NCBI GenBank assembly: GCA_025526995.1
Contig: JAHLKG010000002.1
Span: forward strand, 372,001 to 436,000
Source: Powellomyces hirtus
Taxonomy: Eukaryota; Chytridiomycota; Chytridiomycetes; Spizellomycetales; Powellomycetaceae
Reading direction: 5' to 3'
DNA length: 64,000 nucleotides
Made by a program: the position numbers and the translations under genes. Positions 19,696 through 29,963 of the stretch are shown one piece after another (within the stretch, counting starts at the first letter, position 1; each line of letters opens with the position of its first letter). The notes beneath the pieces are model-generated. The model was not told the origin of the DNA. It saw only the letters and a program-made list of their open reading frames with translations, and ran no database searches.

Positions 19696-20768
19696 TCAGA
19701 TGTTATATTTCTCCGACCACTCTGGATATTCCTCCTTGAACTTCTCAATCGCCTTCTCCCTATTTGCCGGCCTAGGGGGCTGGTTATAGCCAGAGATATG
19801 AACATTTCGTTCGATATGGTCCACAATATAATCTACCGCCAATAGAATTCGCCGTCGGTTCCTCATGTGGGCCGACTTGTTGACGGCGGCCCTAAAGTAG
19901 GCCCGCCATAGAACTCCGGGTGTGGTATCCATGACCAAGGCCGGAAGGCTCCATTCGAACTCTACCCAAGCTTTCCAGTGGTGGTTGAGAGCCAGGCTCC
20001 AGACTAAATGCTGGCAAGCTCGGCTGGCTTTTTCAAATGCGACCATTTCGGGTGGATTAGGTAGCTCAAGATGTGAGATGAAATTTCAACCGGTAAGAGA
20101 AGAAGAGGGGGCAGGTTGGGAATGGTGCCATTATTGTCCACGTGCGAAGACATTCGTGCTTTCTCTATGGTGTAAAGCGACGGGTCCAGAATATTGTCTG
20201 GACGTGCAACAACCCATTCCTTGCCCGTTTCCATATGCATAAACTGGACTTGTAGCTTTTCTACCCCTTGATATATTCTCTCGTTGGCAAGCGCACCCGA
20301 TTCTTCCACATTCTCCCAAAGCCAATAAAACGCATCCTCGAGCTCAAAACCGTCGTATGCCAGACCCTCCTGTAGCAATTTGACACAGCCCGGATGCGAC
20401 AAAAATCCGGGCTCGTGCTCAATCGATCCATTCGCCAAAAGATCGTACTCCTTGGCTAGTATATCAGCACACTCGTAGCGGTCAGGCGTCCACCCATCGG
20501 CCTCCTTGTATTTGTCGCGGTTCTCCGGCACGTCGGGAATTCTCACTTTGAAGGGGTCCGGGTTGCTCGGGAAATTCGAGGGAGCACTCAATGAACCATC
20601 GCCCAGGAGGATGCAACCGCTGGCCCAATATTCTTCGTCTTGTTTGGCTAGCGAGAACGGCGTGCCAGAGTTATAGTCTGGGTTCCCATCTATGAACTTG
20701 AAGGACTGATCCGAATCGACGCGGCCTGACACGCCACAGACTGAGCACCAATTGTCCCAGCAGCCCAT
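19696..20768 (-). CDS. F-box domain protein with an internal frameshift
   Basis: The start MGCWDNWCSVCGVSGRVD at 20768 is the N-terminal Cys-rich signature common in large fungal F-box families. The first frame runs 254 codons and contains the F-box start LLLLPVEISSHILSYL. The F-box then continues in the next frame as NPPEMVAFEKASRACQHLVW, followed by an alpha-helical C-terminus (HMRNRRRILLAVDYIVDHIE) to the stop at 19696. The shift lies at about 20058, where the sequence fits one base missing from a run of A (CTAAATCC expected, CTAATCC seen). No GT-AG intron can bridge it without deleting conserved residues. F-box proteins present substrates to SCF ubiquitin ligases. This is either a recently broken gene or a one-base sequence error; I cannot tell which. 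Confidence 0.7.
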
Positions 20769-21413
20769 GTCAGAACGAGGGACGGAGGGAGCACTTTTAA
20801 AGCGGCGTTCTGATGCCTGCTATGTCGGCGTTGACTGGGGAAACCGGTGGTTACGGAGCAACTCACCATGCCAAAAACGTGACCAGCAGTTACCGGTACC
20901 GTGGAACGCATGGAACGCCTTGCAGGAGATGTGTGTTCGAATCCAAGTATCAACAGCATGTCTATTTTGTCTCGGAGGCCGTCCGCACATCCAGCCCCTT
21001 ATAAGCGCACTGCGAAATGGTCTGCGGAAATGTTGTCAAAACGGCACTGATCCAGAGTACTTTGACCGATTTGCCTGCACTGTTCTCGGCTACTTTCACG
21101 TACATAACGTCTATGGCGACCGAAAAGAATTATGTGAGTGGGATCGCCGGTACAGCACTCCGGGAATGAACCTGGCAATATCACCCAAATATGTGGTAAT
21201 GTACATGCCCGAAAGAAGGGCATGGGGACATGCGAAAACATTTTGACGAATCAAATACAAAGTCTATCACAACTTTGTCATTTCGCCGTCTCAAGAGACT
21301 GTGCCACTGGCATGCTACGATGTCAACGTACCGATATGATTCATGCAGTTGAGAAAACAAAAAAAGCCAGAGAACAGAATGCTACATTGTCATGCGCTAC
21401 ATACTATCATGAA
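20769..21413. other. Intergenic between F-box gene and HIS7
   Basis: A 164-codon plus-strand ORF at 20752-21246 overlaps the F-box start, has no recognisable domain and ordinary composition, and is probably fortuitous. I see no RNA gene. Confidence 0.5.
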
Positions 21414-23126
21414 TTACAAAGAGCCTTCCAAAGCCCTAACCTGATACGCCTTGGTTCTCAAGTAAGTCTTGACCGTCTGAATAGGAACCTCCTCCCTGTG
21501 GAATATGCCCGCAGCCAGGGCAGCCTCCACGCCGGTTTTCTGGAACACCTCCTCAAAGTGTTCCACCTTGCCTGCACCGCTAGACGCAATGACGGGTATT
21601 CTCACCGCCGATCGGACGTGGTTGATGAGTTCAAGATCATACCCCGAGTTGGTACCGTCCTTGTCCATGCTGTTGAGTAGGATTTCTCCTGCACCCAGGG
21701 CTTCGACCGACGTGACGAGCTGGAAGACATCGAAGTCTCGGTTCTCGCGGCCTCCTTTCACCGTGCATTGGTACCAGCAGAACTTTTCTCCGTTAGGACC
21801 GGTGGTTGTGGTTGGGATGACATGGTGGGTGGGTGCGGATTCGGGTGTGTCGACGTACACCCGACGAGGGTCGATGGATACGACCACTGCCTGGGCACCG
21901 TACACGCGGGCGATTTGCTCAATGGCGGTTTTTCCTGTCAGCTTTTTTCCACTGGCCAGATACTCTTCGGCGGCGTACACGGCGTCACTACCGATGGACA
22001 CCTTGTCGGCTCCAGAGCGGAAGTATTCACCAGCTACCTCCAGGGCGGGAACGATTTTACCGTCCGGCTCTTCCATATCCCTGATCCCGCCCCCTATTGT
22101 CAGTGGGACAAAGACGCACTCTGATGTCCTCTTCAGCACTTCCAACATGGGCAGATCGCCTAGAGGCAGATTCCGGAAAGCTGTGATGTTTAGGAACGTG
22201 ACTTCGTCCGCTCCGTGCTCAAAGTATTTACGCGCAAGGTCGACTGGGGCTCCCAAATTGCGCACATCTGATCCATCCGCGGACCGTTCCCGCACGTCGT
22301 ACTGGTCTCCCTTGGTGACGACCAAATCTCCTTGGTCATTCGCTCGTACATCCAAGCAAGCAATGATACGCTTGGTCAACCGATCGACTGTCGGAGGCGT
22401 AGACGGCAGGCGACGCTCAGAACCCGTTCTGACATTGTCGCATTCCAAAAACGATCTCAGCACCTTCAATCCAGCCCATCCACTCTTCTCCGGGTGAAAT
22501 TGTGTCGCAAAGACATTGCCGCGTCTAACTGTCGCAACAAAGCGCTCCTCGCCATATTGAGTGGTTCCAAACTCCCAATCCTGGTCGGTGGCCGGGACCG
22601 CATACGAGTGCACAAAGTAATATCTCGTGCCATCTTCGCCCGCGTGATTGATCCAAGGCTGACCGTCCTGTTCTTGTTGCACCGTGGTGCTGTTCCAACC
22701 CATGTGGGGCACGGATTTGCTGGTGGAATCGAACTTTTTCACTGTCGTCGGAAAGAGTCCCAATCCTTTCACACCAGGTGATTCGTCTGATCCTGCAAAC
22801 AGACATTGCATTCCGACGCAGATCCCCATGAATGGCCTGCCGGAAGCAATGTATCTCTCCAGTGCCTTGTCATATCCAGTGGAGGCGAGGCGTTCCATTG
22901 CAGATCCAAAAGCTCCCACCCCAGGGAATATCAATTTCTAAACAATTTGTAACACCTTGGTCAATAAACGAGGGCGGCGGGATGCAGGGAGCACGGCGCA
23001 ATGTACCTCGGCCTTGTCAATGTCTTCCACAGACTCAACCGGTCGGATGGAGTAGCCCAGCTTGCAGACAGCGTTGACAAGTGACCGCACATTTCCGGCA
23101 CCATAGTCCAGAAGATAGATAGTCAT
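21414..23126 (-). CDS. HIS7: Imidazole glycerol phosphate synthase (glutamine amidotransferase-cyclase)
   Basis: Bifunctional histidine-biosynthesis enzyme making imidazole glycerol phosphate and AICAR from PRFAR and glutamine. Exon 1 is 23126-23007 (MTIYLLDYGAGNVRSL), the intron is GTACAT..TTTAG, and exon 2 is 22937-21414. The total is 547 aa, close to yeast His7 (552 aa). The N-terminal class-I glutaminase shows GAGN, FPGVGAFGSAMERL, nucleophile Cys in MGICVGMQCLF, and His/Glu in TQFHPEKSG. The C-terminal HisF-type barrel starts at KRIIACLDVRANDQGDLVVT and shows LARKYFEHGADEVTFLNITA, VPLTIGGGIRD, GADKVSIGSDAV, VVSIDPRRVY, GAGEILLNSMDKDGTNSGYD and IPVIASSGAG. All catalytic signatures are intact. 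The promoter holds two Gcn4/Cpc1-type sites, consistent with general amino-acid control. Confidence 0.97.
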
Positions 23127-23292
23127 CTTTGCGATCTAGAGTATAGCAAAATGGACAAACTTGGAGGGGGGGGGGGGGGGAGAAACACAGCTGGGGCAGA
23201 GCAAGGCGGGACGGAGTCGAGAACAAAACCGCGATCTGACAGTTGGGGGCGCGCCTGTTACACAAAACTACCCTTTCATCCGATGAATCTGA

Positions 23293-23299
23293 TGAGTCA
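23293..23299. promoter_or_regulatory. Gcn4/Cpc1-type site TGAGTCA upstream of HIS7
   Basis: A perfect TGAGTCA about 165 bp upstream of the HIS7 ATG. A second, TGACTCA, is at 23491. TGASTCA is the Gcn4/CPC1 consensus in fungi. Function is inferred. Confidence 0.6.
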
Positions 23300-23490
23300 G
23301 TGAATAAGGTGATTGGATGAAGAATGTATCGAGACTGAAATAGTGAGGAAGACCAAACAAACATCGCCTTCGACTGGGCGTAGCGTAGCCCATGATTCAG
23401 AGGCGCCGATCTTAGCTATACGGTACTCCATTTATATTTCTTGACAATCGAAAGGGTGGGGAAAAGCGAAGCGATGGTGCTGCGCAATTC

Positions 23491-23497
23491 TGACTCA
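23491..23497. promoter_or_regulatory. Second Gcn4/Cpc1-type site TGACTCA in the HIS7/CPSF30 promoter
   Basis: A perfect TGACTCA, 365 bp upstream of HIS7 and 200 bp upstream of the CPSF30 start, next to the GTCACGTG at 23504. Confidence 0.5.
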
Positions 23498-23503
23498 AGC
23501 AAT

Positions 23504-23511
23504 GTCACGTG
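23504..23511. promoter_or_regulatory. GTCACGTG element in divergent promoter
   Basis: Seven bases after a TGACTCA box, between HIS7 (-) and CPSF30 (+). In yeast, Cbf1 and Gcn4 sites co-occur at amino-acid genes, and this layout recalls that. Confidence 0.45.
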
Positions 23512-23691
23512 ATGCAGTGCGCAGCAACTTGTCGCCTGGGGCTTTCTAATGCGTTCGTTTCCAACATCGCAGCTTGATTTTTAATATATACTCTCCACCG
23601 TCGTTCTTGCATAAATAAATAAAAAGGCAAACAATTACCAGTATCTACCGGAATCATCACTCAAACGTTTGTCTGTCAACGAACATCTGCA

Positions 23692-24627
23692 ATGTCGGCA
23701 ACGGTCGCTCCAAACGAGTTGGGCCCGCTACAAGCGCGTTCAAAGTCCACTGTCACAATGTCTCCATTTACACTCCTATCCCTCCGCTCAACACCCTCCG
23801 ACCTCACCTTTGATTTCGAACCTTTCCTCGAATCCGATCTCAATCTTCATATCTCACGAGACAAAGCATCCGCGCAATCCGATGTCTGCAAATACTACCT
23901 GAAGGGTTACTGCCACAAGGGAACCGGGTGCCAGTTTCGGCACTCGAGAAACGATAAAACGGTGGTCTGCAAGCATTGGCTGCGCGGGCTGTGCAAGAAG
24001 GGGGAGCTGTGCGAGTTCCTGCATGAGTATAATTTGAAGAAGATGCCCGAATGCTGGTTTTATGCAAAGTATGGGGAATGCTCCAACCCAGAATGCATGT
24101 ACTTGCACGTCGACCCGGAATCGAAAGTGAAGGATTGTCCGTGGTATGGTTCTGGTTTCTGCAAACGAGGTAGGTTTACCGCCGCGAACAAATTTCGGAA
24201 TGAACTCTCTTCTAATCATCAAACAGGTCCATTGTGTCGCGGAAAACACGTACGGAAACCGATATGTCAGAACTACCTCTCAGGGTTTTGCCCGAAAGGT
24301 CCCGAATGCAATCTGGGGCATCCAAAGTTTGATCCACCAAATCATAACGGTCTCGGATCGGGGCAAAACGATCAGGGAGCGGTAGCGGCAGACAACAACA
24401 TGGAAGGGCGACGACCGTTCCGCTCCCTCGACCAAGTTACTTGCTTTCGGGTATGTCTCACTTGTTCAACTTAGCAACCTTTGTAAGCAGCTTATTTTGT
24501 TAACACTCGTTCGTTTTCGTAGTGTGGGGATAAGGGCCATTACGCAAATCATTGCACAAAACGACGGAAATTCAATCAGGACAGCTCACAAGATTATCAG
24601 GGGCAACCGATTCCAACTGTCTCTTGA
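23692..24627 (+). CDS. CPSF4: CPSF 30-kDa subunit (CPSF4/Yth1 homologue) with C-terminal zinc knuckle
   Basis: Zinc-finger subunit of the cleavage and polyadenylation specificity factor, which helps bind AAUAAA and recruits Fip1. Exons by eye: 23692-24169, 24227-24450 and 24523-24627, total 268 aa. Five CCCH fingers: VCKYYLKGYCHKGTGCQFRH, VCKHWLRGLCKKGELCEFLH, ECWFYAKYGECSNPECMYLH, a split finger CPWYGSGFCKR/GPLCRGKH across intron 1, and ICQNYLSGFCPKGPECNLGH. The C-terminus has a CCHC knuckle (CFRCGDKGHYANHC) whose first cysteines straddle intron 2. Animal CPSF4 has this knuckle and S. cerevisiae Yth1 does not. The length and the loss-free fingers indicate a functional gene. It shares its promoter region with HIS7. 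Confidence 0.95.
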
Positions 24628-24806
24628 CGGTACCCATTCTGAAAATTTACTCACAAGACACTGGCTCGTTATCTTTTGCACTAGACATACCCCATGTATA
24701 TACTATATCAACTCAATTATGAGCGCTCTATAAAAGACATAAGACATAAGATATGGCTTCAAAAACGTTTTGCCCGAAACAGCGTTGCAACACGAAGGTA
24801 TCATAT

Positions 24807-26969
24807 TTATTTTGCAGCGACGTCCAGCGGTGCTGGAGCCAGAGGACCCGGTCTTCTGTTTGATCCCTTCAAGTACTTCATTGCTGAGGCGTACTTTATC
24901 CACCATTTCACGGCCCACACTCTAACACCCACTCTCCAAAACTCTATGACACTGCCCCAATAGGCACCCAACGTCCACACCGGTCTAATGCTCCCTCGTT
25001 CCGTCTGGTCTCGAACCAACTGCCGTATCGTTTCGCGTTTGATCGCCAGCGCACAGTACCAGCCCATGGTAGCGACGGTCCGCAACATGTGGAACATGCT
25101 GTCTCCACCAGAGACACCTAACGATTCGTCAACGGCGCGAAGGAGATCGTTGGTTTTCAGAAGAAGCAATAGCTCCCGTGGCAGTTTGGCCAGGATATCC
25201 GCAATAGCGTAAAAGAAGCGTCCACTCCCAGCCTTCTCCTTGATGACATTGAATTCGTGCGTGGTACGCGCCTGCGCGATTCCTTGTTGCGAATCTGAGA
25301 TAACGTCCCAGCTTCTGCCGGTCAACATGGACGCGAATAACCGGTGATAATCGATGCCGTTCTTTGAAGTGCTGGTCCCGTCATGAGGCTGGCCCGATGT
25401 GAACAGGTTGTAACTGTACTTTAAAATCCCAGCTTCGTTTCCGGACAGGATGGCCGCCCAGAGATGAGCGTAATCTAGCCGGAATTCATCCGTGAGCTGT
25501 CGGTAAAGGCCATGGTCCAAGAGAACAATTTCGAAATTGTACGGATTGCCCACGAGTCGTCGGAGTAATGGTATTCGAGACAAGAATGGACGAGGTCGAG
25601 GACGCACAAACACGTTTCCAGCTGAGGACGTCACGTTAGATTAAGCTCGCTAAAGTCAATGAAGGCTGGAATACTTACGATGCGGATCGCAATGCACAAA
25701 TCCGTGAACAAATATCATCTCGGAGTAGACCTTAGATAGTTCGCGCGAGACCTCTTCGGGATTAATGTTGTGCGATTTGAAGTAGGGAAGATCATCAATC
25801 TTTCCTCCATCAACATCTGCGTTATGCGTCTTTCATGAGATCCTGCGTGGGCACAAAGCAGTACGGCAAGGGTCTACTCACATTCCATTATCAACAGCCT
25901 ACGAGCTGCCCAGTAGACTTCGGGGATTTGTAACACGGAACTATTGGCAAAAAGACCGCGGACTTTGTTTGCGTTCGCTGCTTCGTTGACAAAATCCAGT
26001 TCTTGCGGCAAGCTCAACCTGAGCTCTTCACCCAGCCACTCAAAGTCAAAGTCAGCAAACGCTTTCTTGGCGAGCCGGACCATGGATGAGGTAGTGGCTA
26101 TATCGACAGGCGCGTACTCGTCCAGATACGGGTGCTGGATCTTCACCGCCACTTCTTGGCCTGTCAACAACTGCGCGCGATGGACCTGTGCTAGGGACGC
26201 AACACCAAGAGGCTGTGGGTCAAATTCTTGAAACATGTCTGATATCGAGCATCCCAGATCACTCTTGAAGAGGGCCTCGATGTCAGCGTAAGGAGTGGCT
26301 TTGTTCTTGTCCTGCAATGGCCGCATAGTCTCGGTATATTCTGGCGGCAACAGGAAAACCATTGCCGCAATATGTTGGCCCTAGATATCAACGCCTCTTT
26401 TAGCAAATAAAGCCTGATTGACGTAAAGTGTGAGGCCTGCTTACAAGCTTGACATAGATCCCCCTGTTGTCCATGCACAACTTGAGCAGTCTGTCAGCAC
26501 ACCGCTGATGGCATCGACTCTTGACGGCATCGTATTCGTCCTGACCAATCAACTCTGGTCCTTTGCGCAATGACCACTTGTAATCAATTGCCATTTCAAT
26601 TCCAGTGATTCCGGCGCGATAGCTTCTCACAAGGGCCAGACGGTTGTGGTTGAAGTTTTGCGGATCCCAGAGGTAAAGGCCGCTCACGGCCCCTCCAGCA
26701 AATGCTATCAGTGTGAGAAACGCGAGACTACGTGTGGATGGGGACCGACGAGGTCGAGACGATGCAGTGCTGCTAAGAGCCCTGCTAAGGGCTGTATGTG
26801 TTTTCCACGGCCAAGAGCCGGATGCACTACGGCGTTCGTAGTTGGTGGTTCCAATGCGAAGACATCGCGACTGGAACTTTGAAGGAGGAAAGGGAGTGCC
26901 GCGGAGGAAGACGCTGCAATTTCCGACAATGGCGGCACCGCGACATGAGAGATGAGGCCGTAAGAACAT
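24807..26969 (-). CDS. ADCK1: ADCK1-type mitochondrial ABC1/UbiB atypical kinase
   Basis: Atypical protein kinase-like protein of the ABC1/ADCK/UbiB family; ADCK1-group members (yeast Mcp2 relatives) sit at the inner mitochondrial membrane and affect lipid and cristae homeostasis. The start is chosen at ATG 26969 (MFLRPHLSCRGAAIVG), giving an Arg/Ser-rich presequence, then a TM segment (SLAFLTLIAFAGGAVSGLYL). Exon 1 ends at 26445 in the middle of the KxGQ motif (YVKL/GQHIAAM). Further motifs are PLGVASLAQVHRAQL (Ala-rich nucleotide loop), VAVKIQHP (catalytic Lys), LPQELDFVNEAANANK (ExD-type motif), MIFVHGFVHCDPH/GNVFVRP and VLLDHGLYRQL (DHG in place of DFG). There are three or more introns. 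All signature residues are present. It is divergent from NAD kinase. Confidence 0.88.
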
Positions 26970-27845
26970 GGCCGCCAGGAGGCGTGTTCTAAATTCTTCG
27001 TATGTGCACGATCGAAAGAAGGATTGACGGGCTGTCAAAAAAAGAAACCGCCCTCAGCAGGAAAAACTGGGGCACGGAAGCGGAACGAGCGGAAAGTTGC
27101 GATGTTCCGTCATCAAGCCACAACAAGCCACGTGCACTTGACCAGACTCCAGCCGGCTGCAGAGAGCAGATTGGAGTGCAACATGATATAATAATCGTGA
27201 CACGTTGGATCGAGTAGTAGTTCCTTTCATGGATCAAAGCGACTCAAACCCCCAAATCGCTTACAACAAACACGAGGCACGTCTCTCCCTCCCGCGCGCG
27301 TTTCAAAATGAAATGAACTTGGATAAATTATGGCCAACTGTATGAACAAGCGTAGGCGTAAGCGTATTGTATGTATGAATGGGATGGATGGATATCGCCC
27401 CGTTTCATCATTGTTTCCTTCCCACGCATTTCCCCTTCTCCTTCTCCGCACAGACACCGAGCATCAATCAATTAGAACGAGAAACGGCTGGCCGCAGCAG
27501 CAACACACCCCCGTCCAACATTCGATAACGGCCTTGATTGGTCCTGTCCTACATATGTATTAATACAGATACACATACCTTTCGCCCTCCCTCTCTCACA
27601 CAGTTACACGCTCGCACAGGCACGTCTGTTATTACCATCTCCCATATCAGCTTTCGAGAAGTCGGAGTAGAAAGTCAGCAGTATATACCCCCCAGTGCAA
27701 GACTGTAAACGAACCCTCCAACCCCATATACATAGACAAAAGAAGAAAACAGATATAGACATCAACTACACACCGCCGAAGAGAAGGGCCACTTTAGAAA
27801 CACCAGCCATACTATCAAACCGAACCAGAGAAGCACATCCAAATC
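26970..27845. other. Long divergent promoter region (ADCK1 / NAD kinase)
   Basis: 876 bp without a supported gene. It contains CACGTG at 27129 and pyrimidine/CA-rich DNA from 27560 to the NAD kinase ATG, consistent with a long 5' leader. No conserved ORF is seen. Confidence 0.6.
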
Positions 27846-29606
27846 ATGACTGGAGGAGTCGCCGTCGGGCCGAGAGTAGTCACGAGAATGTCACCAACCG
27901 ACTCAACGTCAACCTGCTCACCGTGCCGGCTGTCGCCAGGCTTGTCGGTGAAAACTGGGAACCTCGGAAGTGCCCGCATCGCAGCTGTGGCAGAGGAAAA
28001 GAAGGACGCGCTGACATGCCCGCAACCCACCAGTCAGTACCTAACACCAGGAAAACGACTCTTTGGAAACGCAACGAGCCCGTCGCCATCACCATTGACG
28101 CCCACCATCGAAGCGCTGTTATGGAAGATTGATCTAGTCGATCAGGCGGGGTGCGATTTGGAGGTGATTGAGGAGGAAGAGGATTTCAGCATCAAAGCTC
28201 TACGGCATGCGTTGGACTCATCACCAGTGGTCGAGACACCCATTTCAACGTCAGCATGTCCGCAGGCTCGCTCGTCGGGTTGCCGGCGATACTCGGACAG
28301 CAGCCTGAGCAGCGGCGCCACTTCAAGTGACGAGGGGGCCAGCGACGCCAGTCCGCAAAAGCGAGACCTAAAGCAACCCACAATATCTTCAGCAGCGCCA
28401 CAACCACAAGGACTGCATCAACAACAACAACCACGTCGACGATCGCGCAGCAACTCACACAGCGAACTGGCCAAGACAGCGGTGGGACTGCGCGAGATTG
28501 CGCGCAAGATTGGTCGCGCGCAGCTCATTTGGGACCATCAGCCCAAAACGGTGCTCCTCGTCACCAAAATCCACGACGAGCAGCTCGTCCGCATCACACA
28601 CCAGGTCGCCAAGTGGCTCGTTTTGGAAATCGGATTGACGGTTTTGGTTGAAGACAGGCTCGAACACGATCCGGCGTTCGGTTACTCGCTGCTGGCTGAC
28701 GAACTCCGCAGCGCAACTGACTCTGATGACTCATCACCGGCGGACAAATCCCAGAAGATCCAGTTCTGGACCAACGAGTACTGCGCATCCGCAGCCGGAT
28801 CCGCAGCAGTTGACTTTCTCATCACGCTCGGTGGCGACGGAACTGTGCTGTACGCCGCATGGCTATTCCAACAAAAATGTCCTCCCATCATCCCATTCCG
28901 CCTCGGAAGCCTCGGCTTCCTGACCACATTTGATTTCGCCTCGTTCCGGCAGAGCGTCCGAGATCTTGTTCTCGGACCCGGTCTTCAGAAAGGTCTACGA
29001 ATGAACTTTCGGATCCGCTTCAGCTGCACGATTCTCCGCCACGACCCGGACGCGAAACACATTGGCGGCAATGAAGCCGACCACGGCGCCACATTCGAGA
29101 TCCTGAACGATCTCACCATCGACCGGGGACCGTCTCCATTCATGTCCCAGCTGGAGCTGTACGGCAACGACAACCACCTCACCACTATCCATGCTGACGG
29201 ATTGACCATCTCCACCCCGACCGGGTCCACCGCCTACTCGTTGTCATCCGGTGGATCCCTCGTCCACCCCGACGTGTCCGCCATCCTCGTTACCCCAATC
29301 TGTCCCCACACGCTCTCCTTCCGACCCATGATTCTGCCCGACACGATGGAAGTGCGCATCACAGTCCCCGAAGATTCGCGTGCCACCGCGTTCGCTAGCT
29401 TTGATGGACGCAAACGGGTGTGTCTTGGCCGCGGAGACACAGTCGTCGTCAAGGCGGGCGTGTGGCCAGTCCCGACCGTCTGTTGGGAAGATCAGAGCAA
29501 AGATTGGTTCACTGGTCTGGAGCGCTGCTTGGGCTGGAACAAGCGGGAACGCCAAAAGGGTCTGGTGGGAGGAGGTGAATCGGGAATGGAGGGCATCGCT
29601 TGGTGA
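27846..29606 (+). CDS. NADK: NAD(+) kinase
   Basis: Phosphorylates NAD to NADP, using ATP, in the cytosol. Intronless ORF of 586 aa from ATG 27846; an ATG 14 codons further is an alternative. The N-terminal 210 residues are disordered and Ser/Pro/Gln-rich, as in yeast Utr1/Yef1. The catalytic domain starts at KTVLLVTKIHDEQLVRITHQ. It has the GGDGT motif in DFLITLGGDGTVLYAAWLFQ, then IPFRLGSLGFLTTFDF, the conserved second motif FEILNDLTIDRGPSPFMSQL, and the Gly-rich loop DGLTISTPTGSTAYSLSSGG and SLVHPDVSAILVTPICPHTL. The C-terminal beta-sandwich is complete (SFDGRKRVCLGRGDTVVVKA). The codon GC bias is markedly higher than in flanking intron-rich genes, typical of a well-expressed housekeeping gene. 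Confidence 0.96.
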   Translation: MTGGVAVGPRVVTRMSPTDSTSTCSPCRLSPGLSVKTGNLGSARIAAVAEEKKDALTCPQPTSQYLTPGKRLFGNATSPSPSPLTPTIEALLWKIDLVDQAGCDLEVIEEEEDFSIKALRHALDSSPVVETPISTSACPQARSSGCRRYSDSSLSSGATSSDEGASDASPQKRDLKQPTISSAAPQPQGLHQQQQPRRRSRSNSHSELAKTAVGLREIARKIGRAQLIWDHQPKTVLLVTKIHDEQLVRITHQVAKWLVLEIGLTVLVEDRLEHDPAFGYSLLADELRSATDSDDSSPADKSQKIQFWTNEYCASAAGSAAVDFLITLGGDGTVLYAAWLFQQKCPPIIPFRLGSLGFLTTFDFASFRQSVRDLVLGPGLQKGLRMNFRIRFSCTILRHDPDAKHIGGNEADHGATFEILNDLTIDRGPSPFMSQLELYGNDNHLTTIHADGLTISTPTGSTAYSLSSGGSLVHPDVSAILVTPICPHTLSFRPMILPDTMEVRITVPEDSRATAFASFDGRKRVCLGRGDTVVVKAGVWPVPTVCWEDQSKDWFTGLERCLGWNKRERQKGLVGGGESGMEGIAW

Positions 29607-29963
29607 GCGACTTGCCCTTGCTTATCTGCCTACAAAGTCACATCGGATCACCTATCCCTCCTGACTTTTCCGGCTTTGTACATATCACTTCATAGGACAG
29701 GTTCATGGGGACCATGTTCAGCAACTGGACACTGATACTTTCAGGCGCTCTGTATACATCAGAATATATCTATTATTTACAAATGCAAAAACTTCTGTGG
29801 TATCCGCCTAGCTGGAGGCGTTCAACTACATTGCGCTAAGCTTGGAACTAACAAGGGAAAGGATCAAGCCAAAAAGAAGTAGATAAAAGAGCGTACTTTG
29901 TTGCACGCGCGACAGTTTTTCGCGGAGGCTGGGAAGGGGTCACTCGAGGCCAGCTAAATACAT
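29607..29963. other. 3' intergenic region, convergent gene ends
   Basis: AT-richer DNA between the NAD kinase stop and the stop of the universal stress protein. It presumably holds both poly(A) regions. No gene seen. Confidence 0.6.

Noticed and set aside
20935..20960. tRNA-like T-loop word TGTGTTCGAATCC
   Set aside because: The arms do not pair and no D-arm or acceptor stem fits around it.
20752..21246. 164-codon plus-strand ORF overlapping the F-box start
   Set aside because: No family signal, overlaps the conserved minus-strand N-terminus, and composition fits an antisense shadow.
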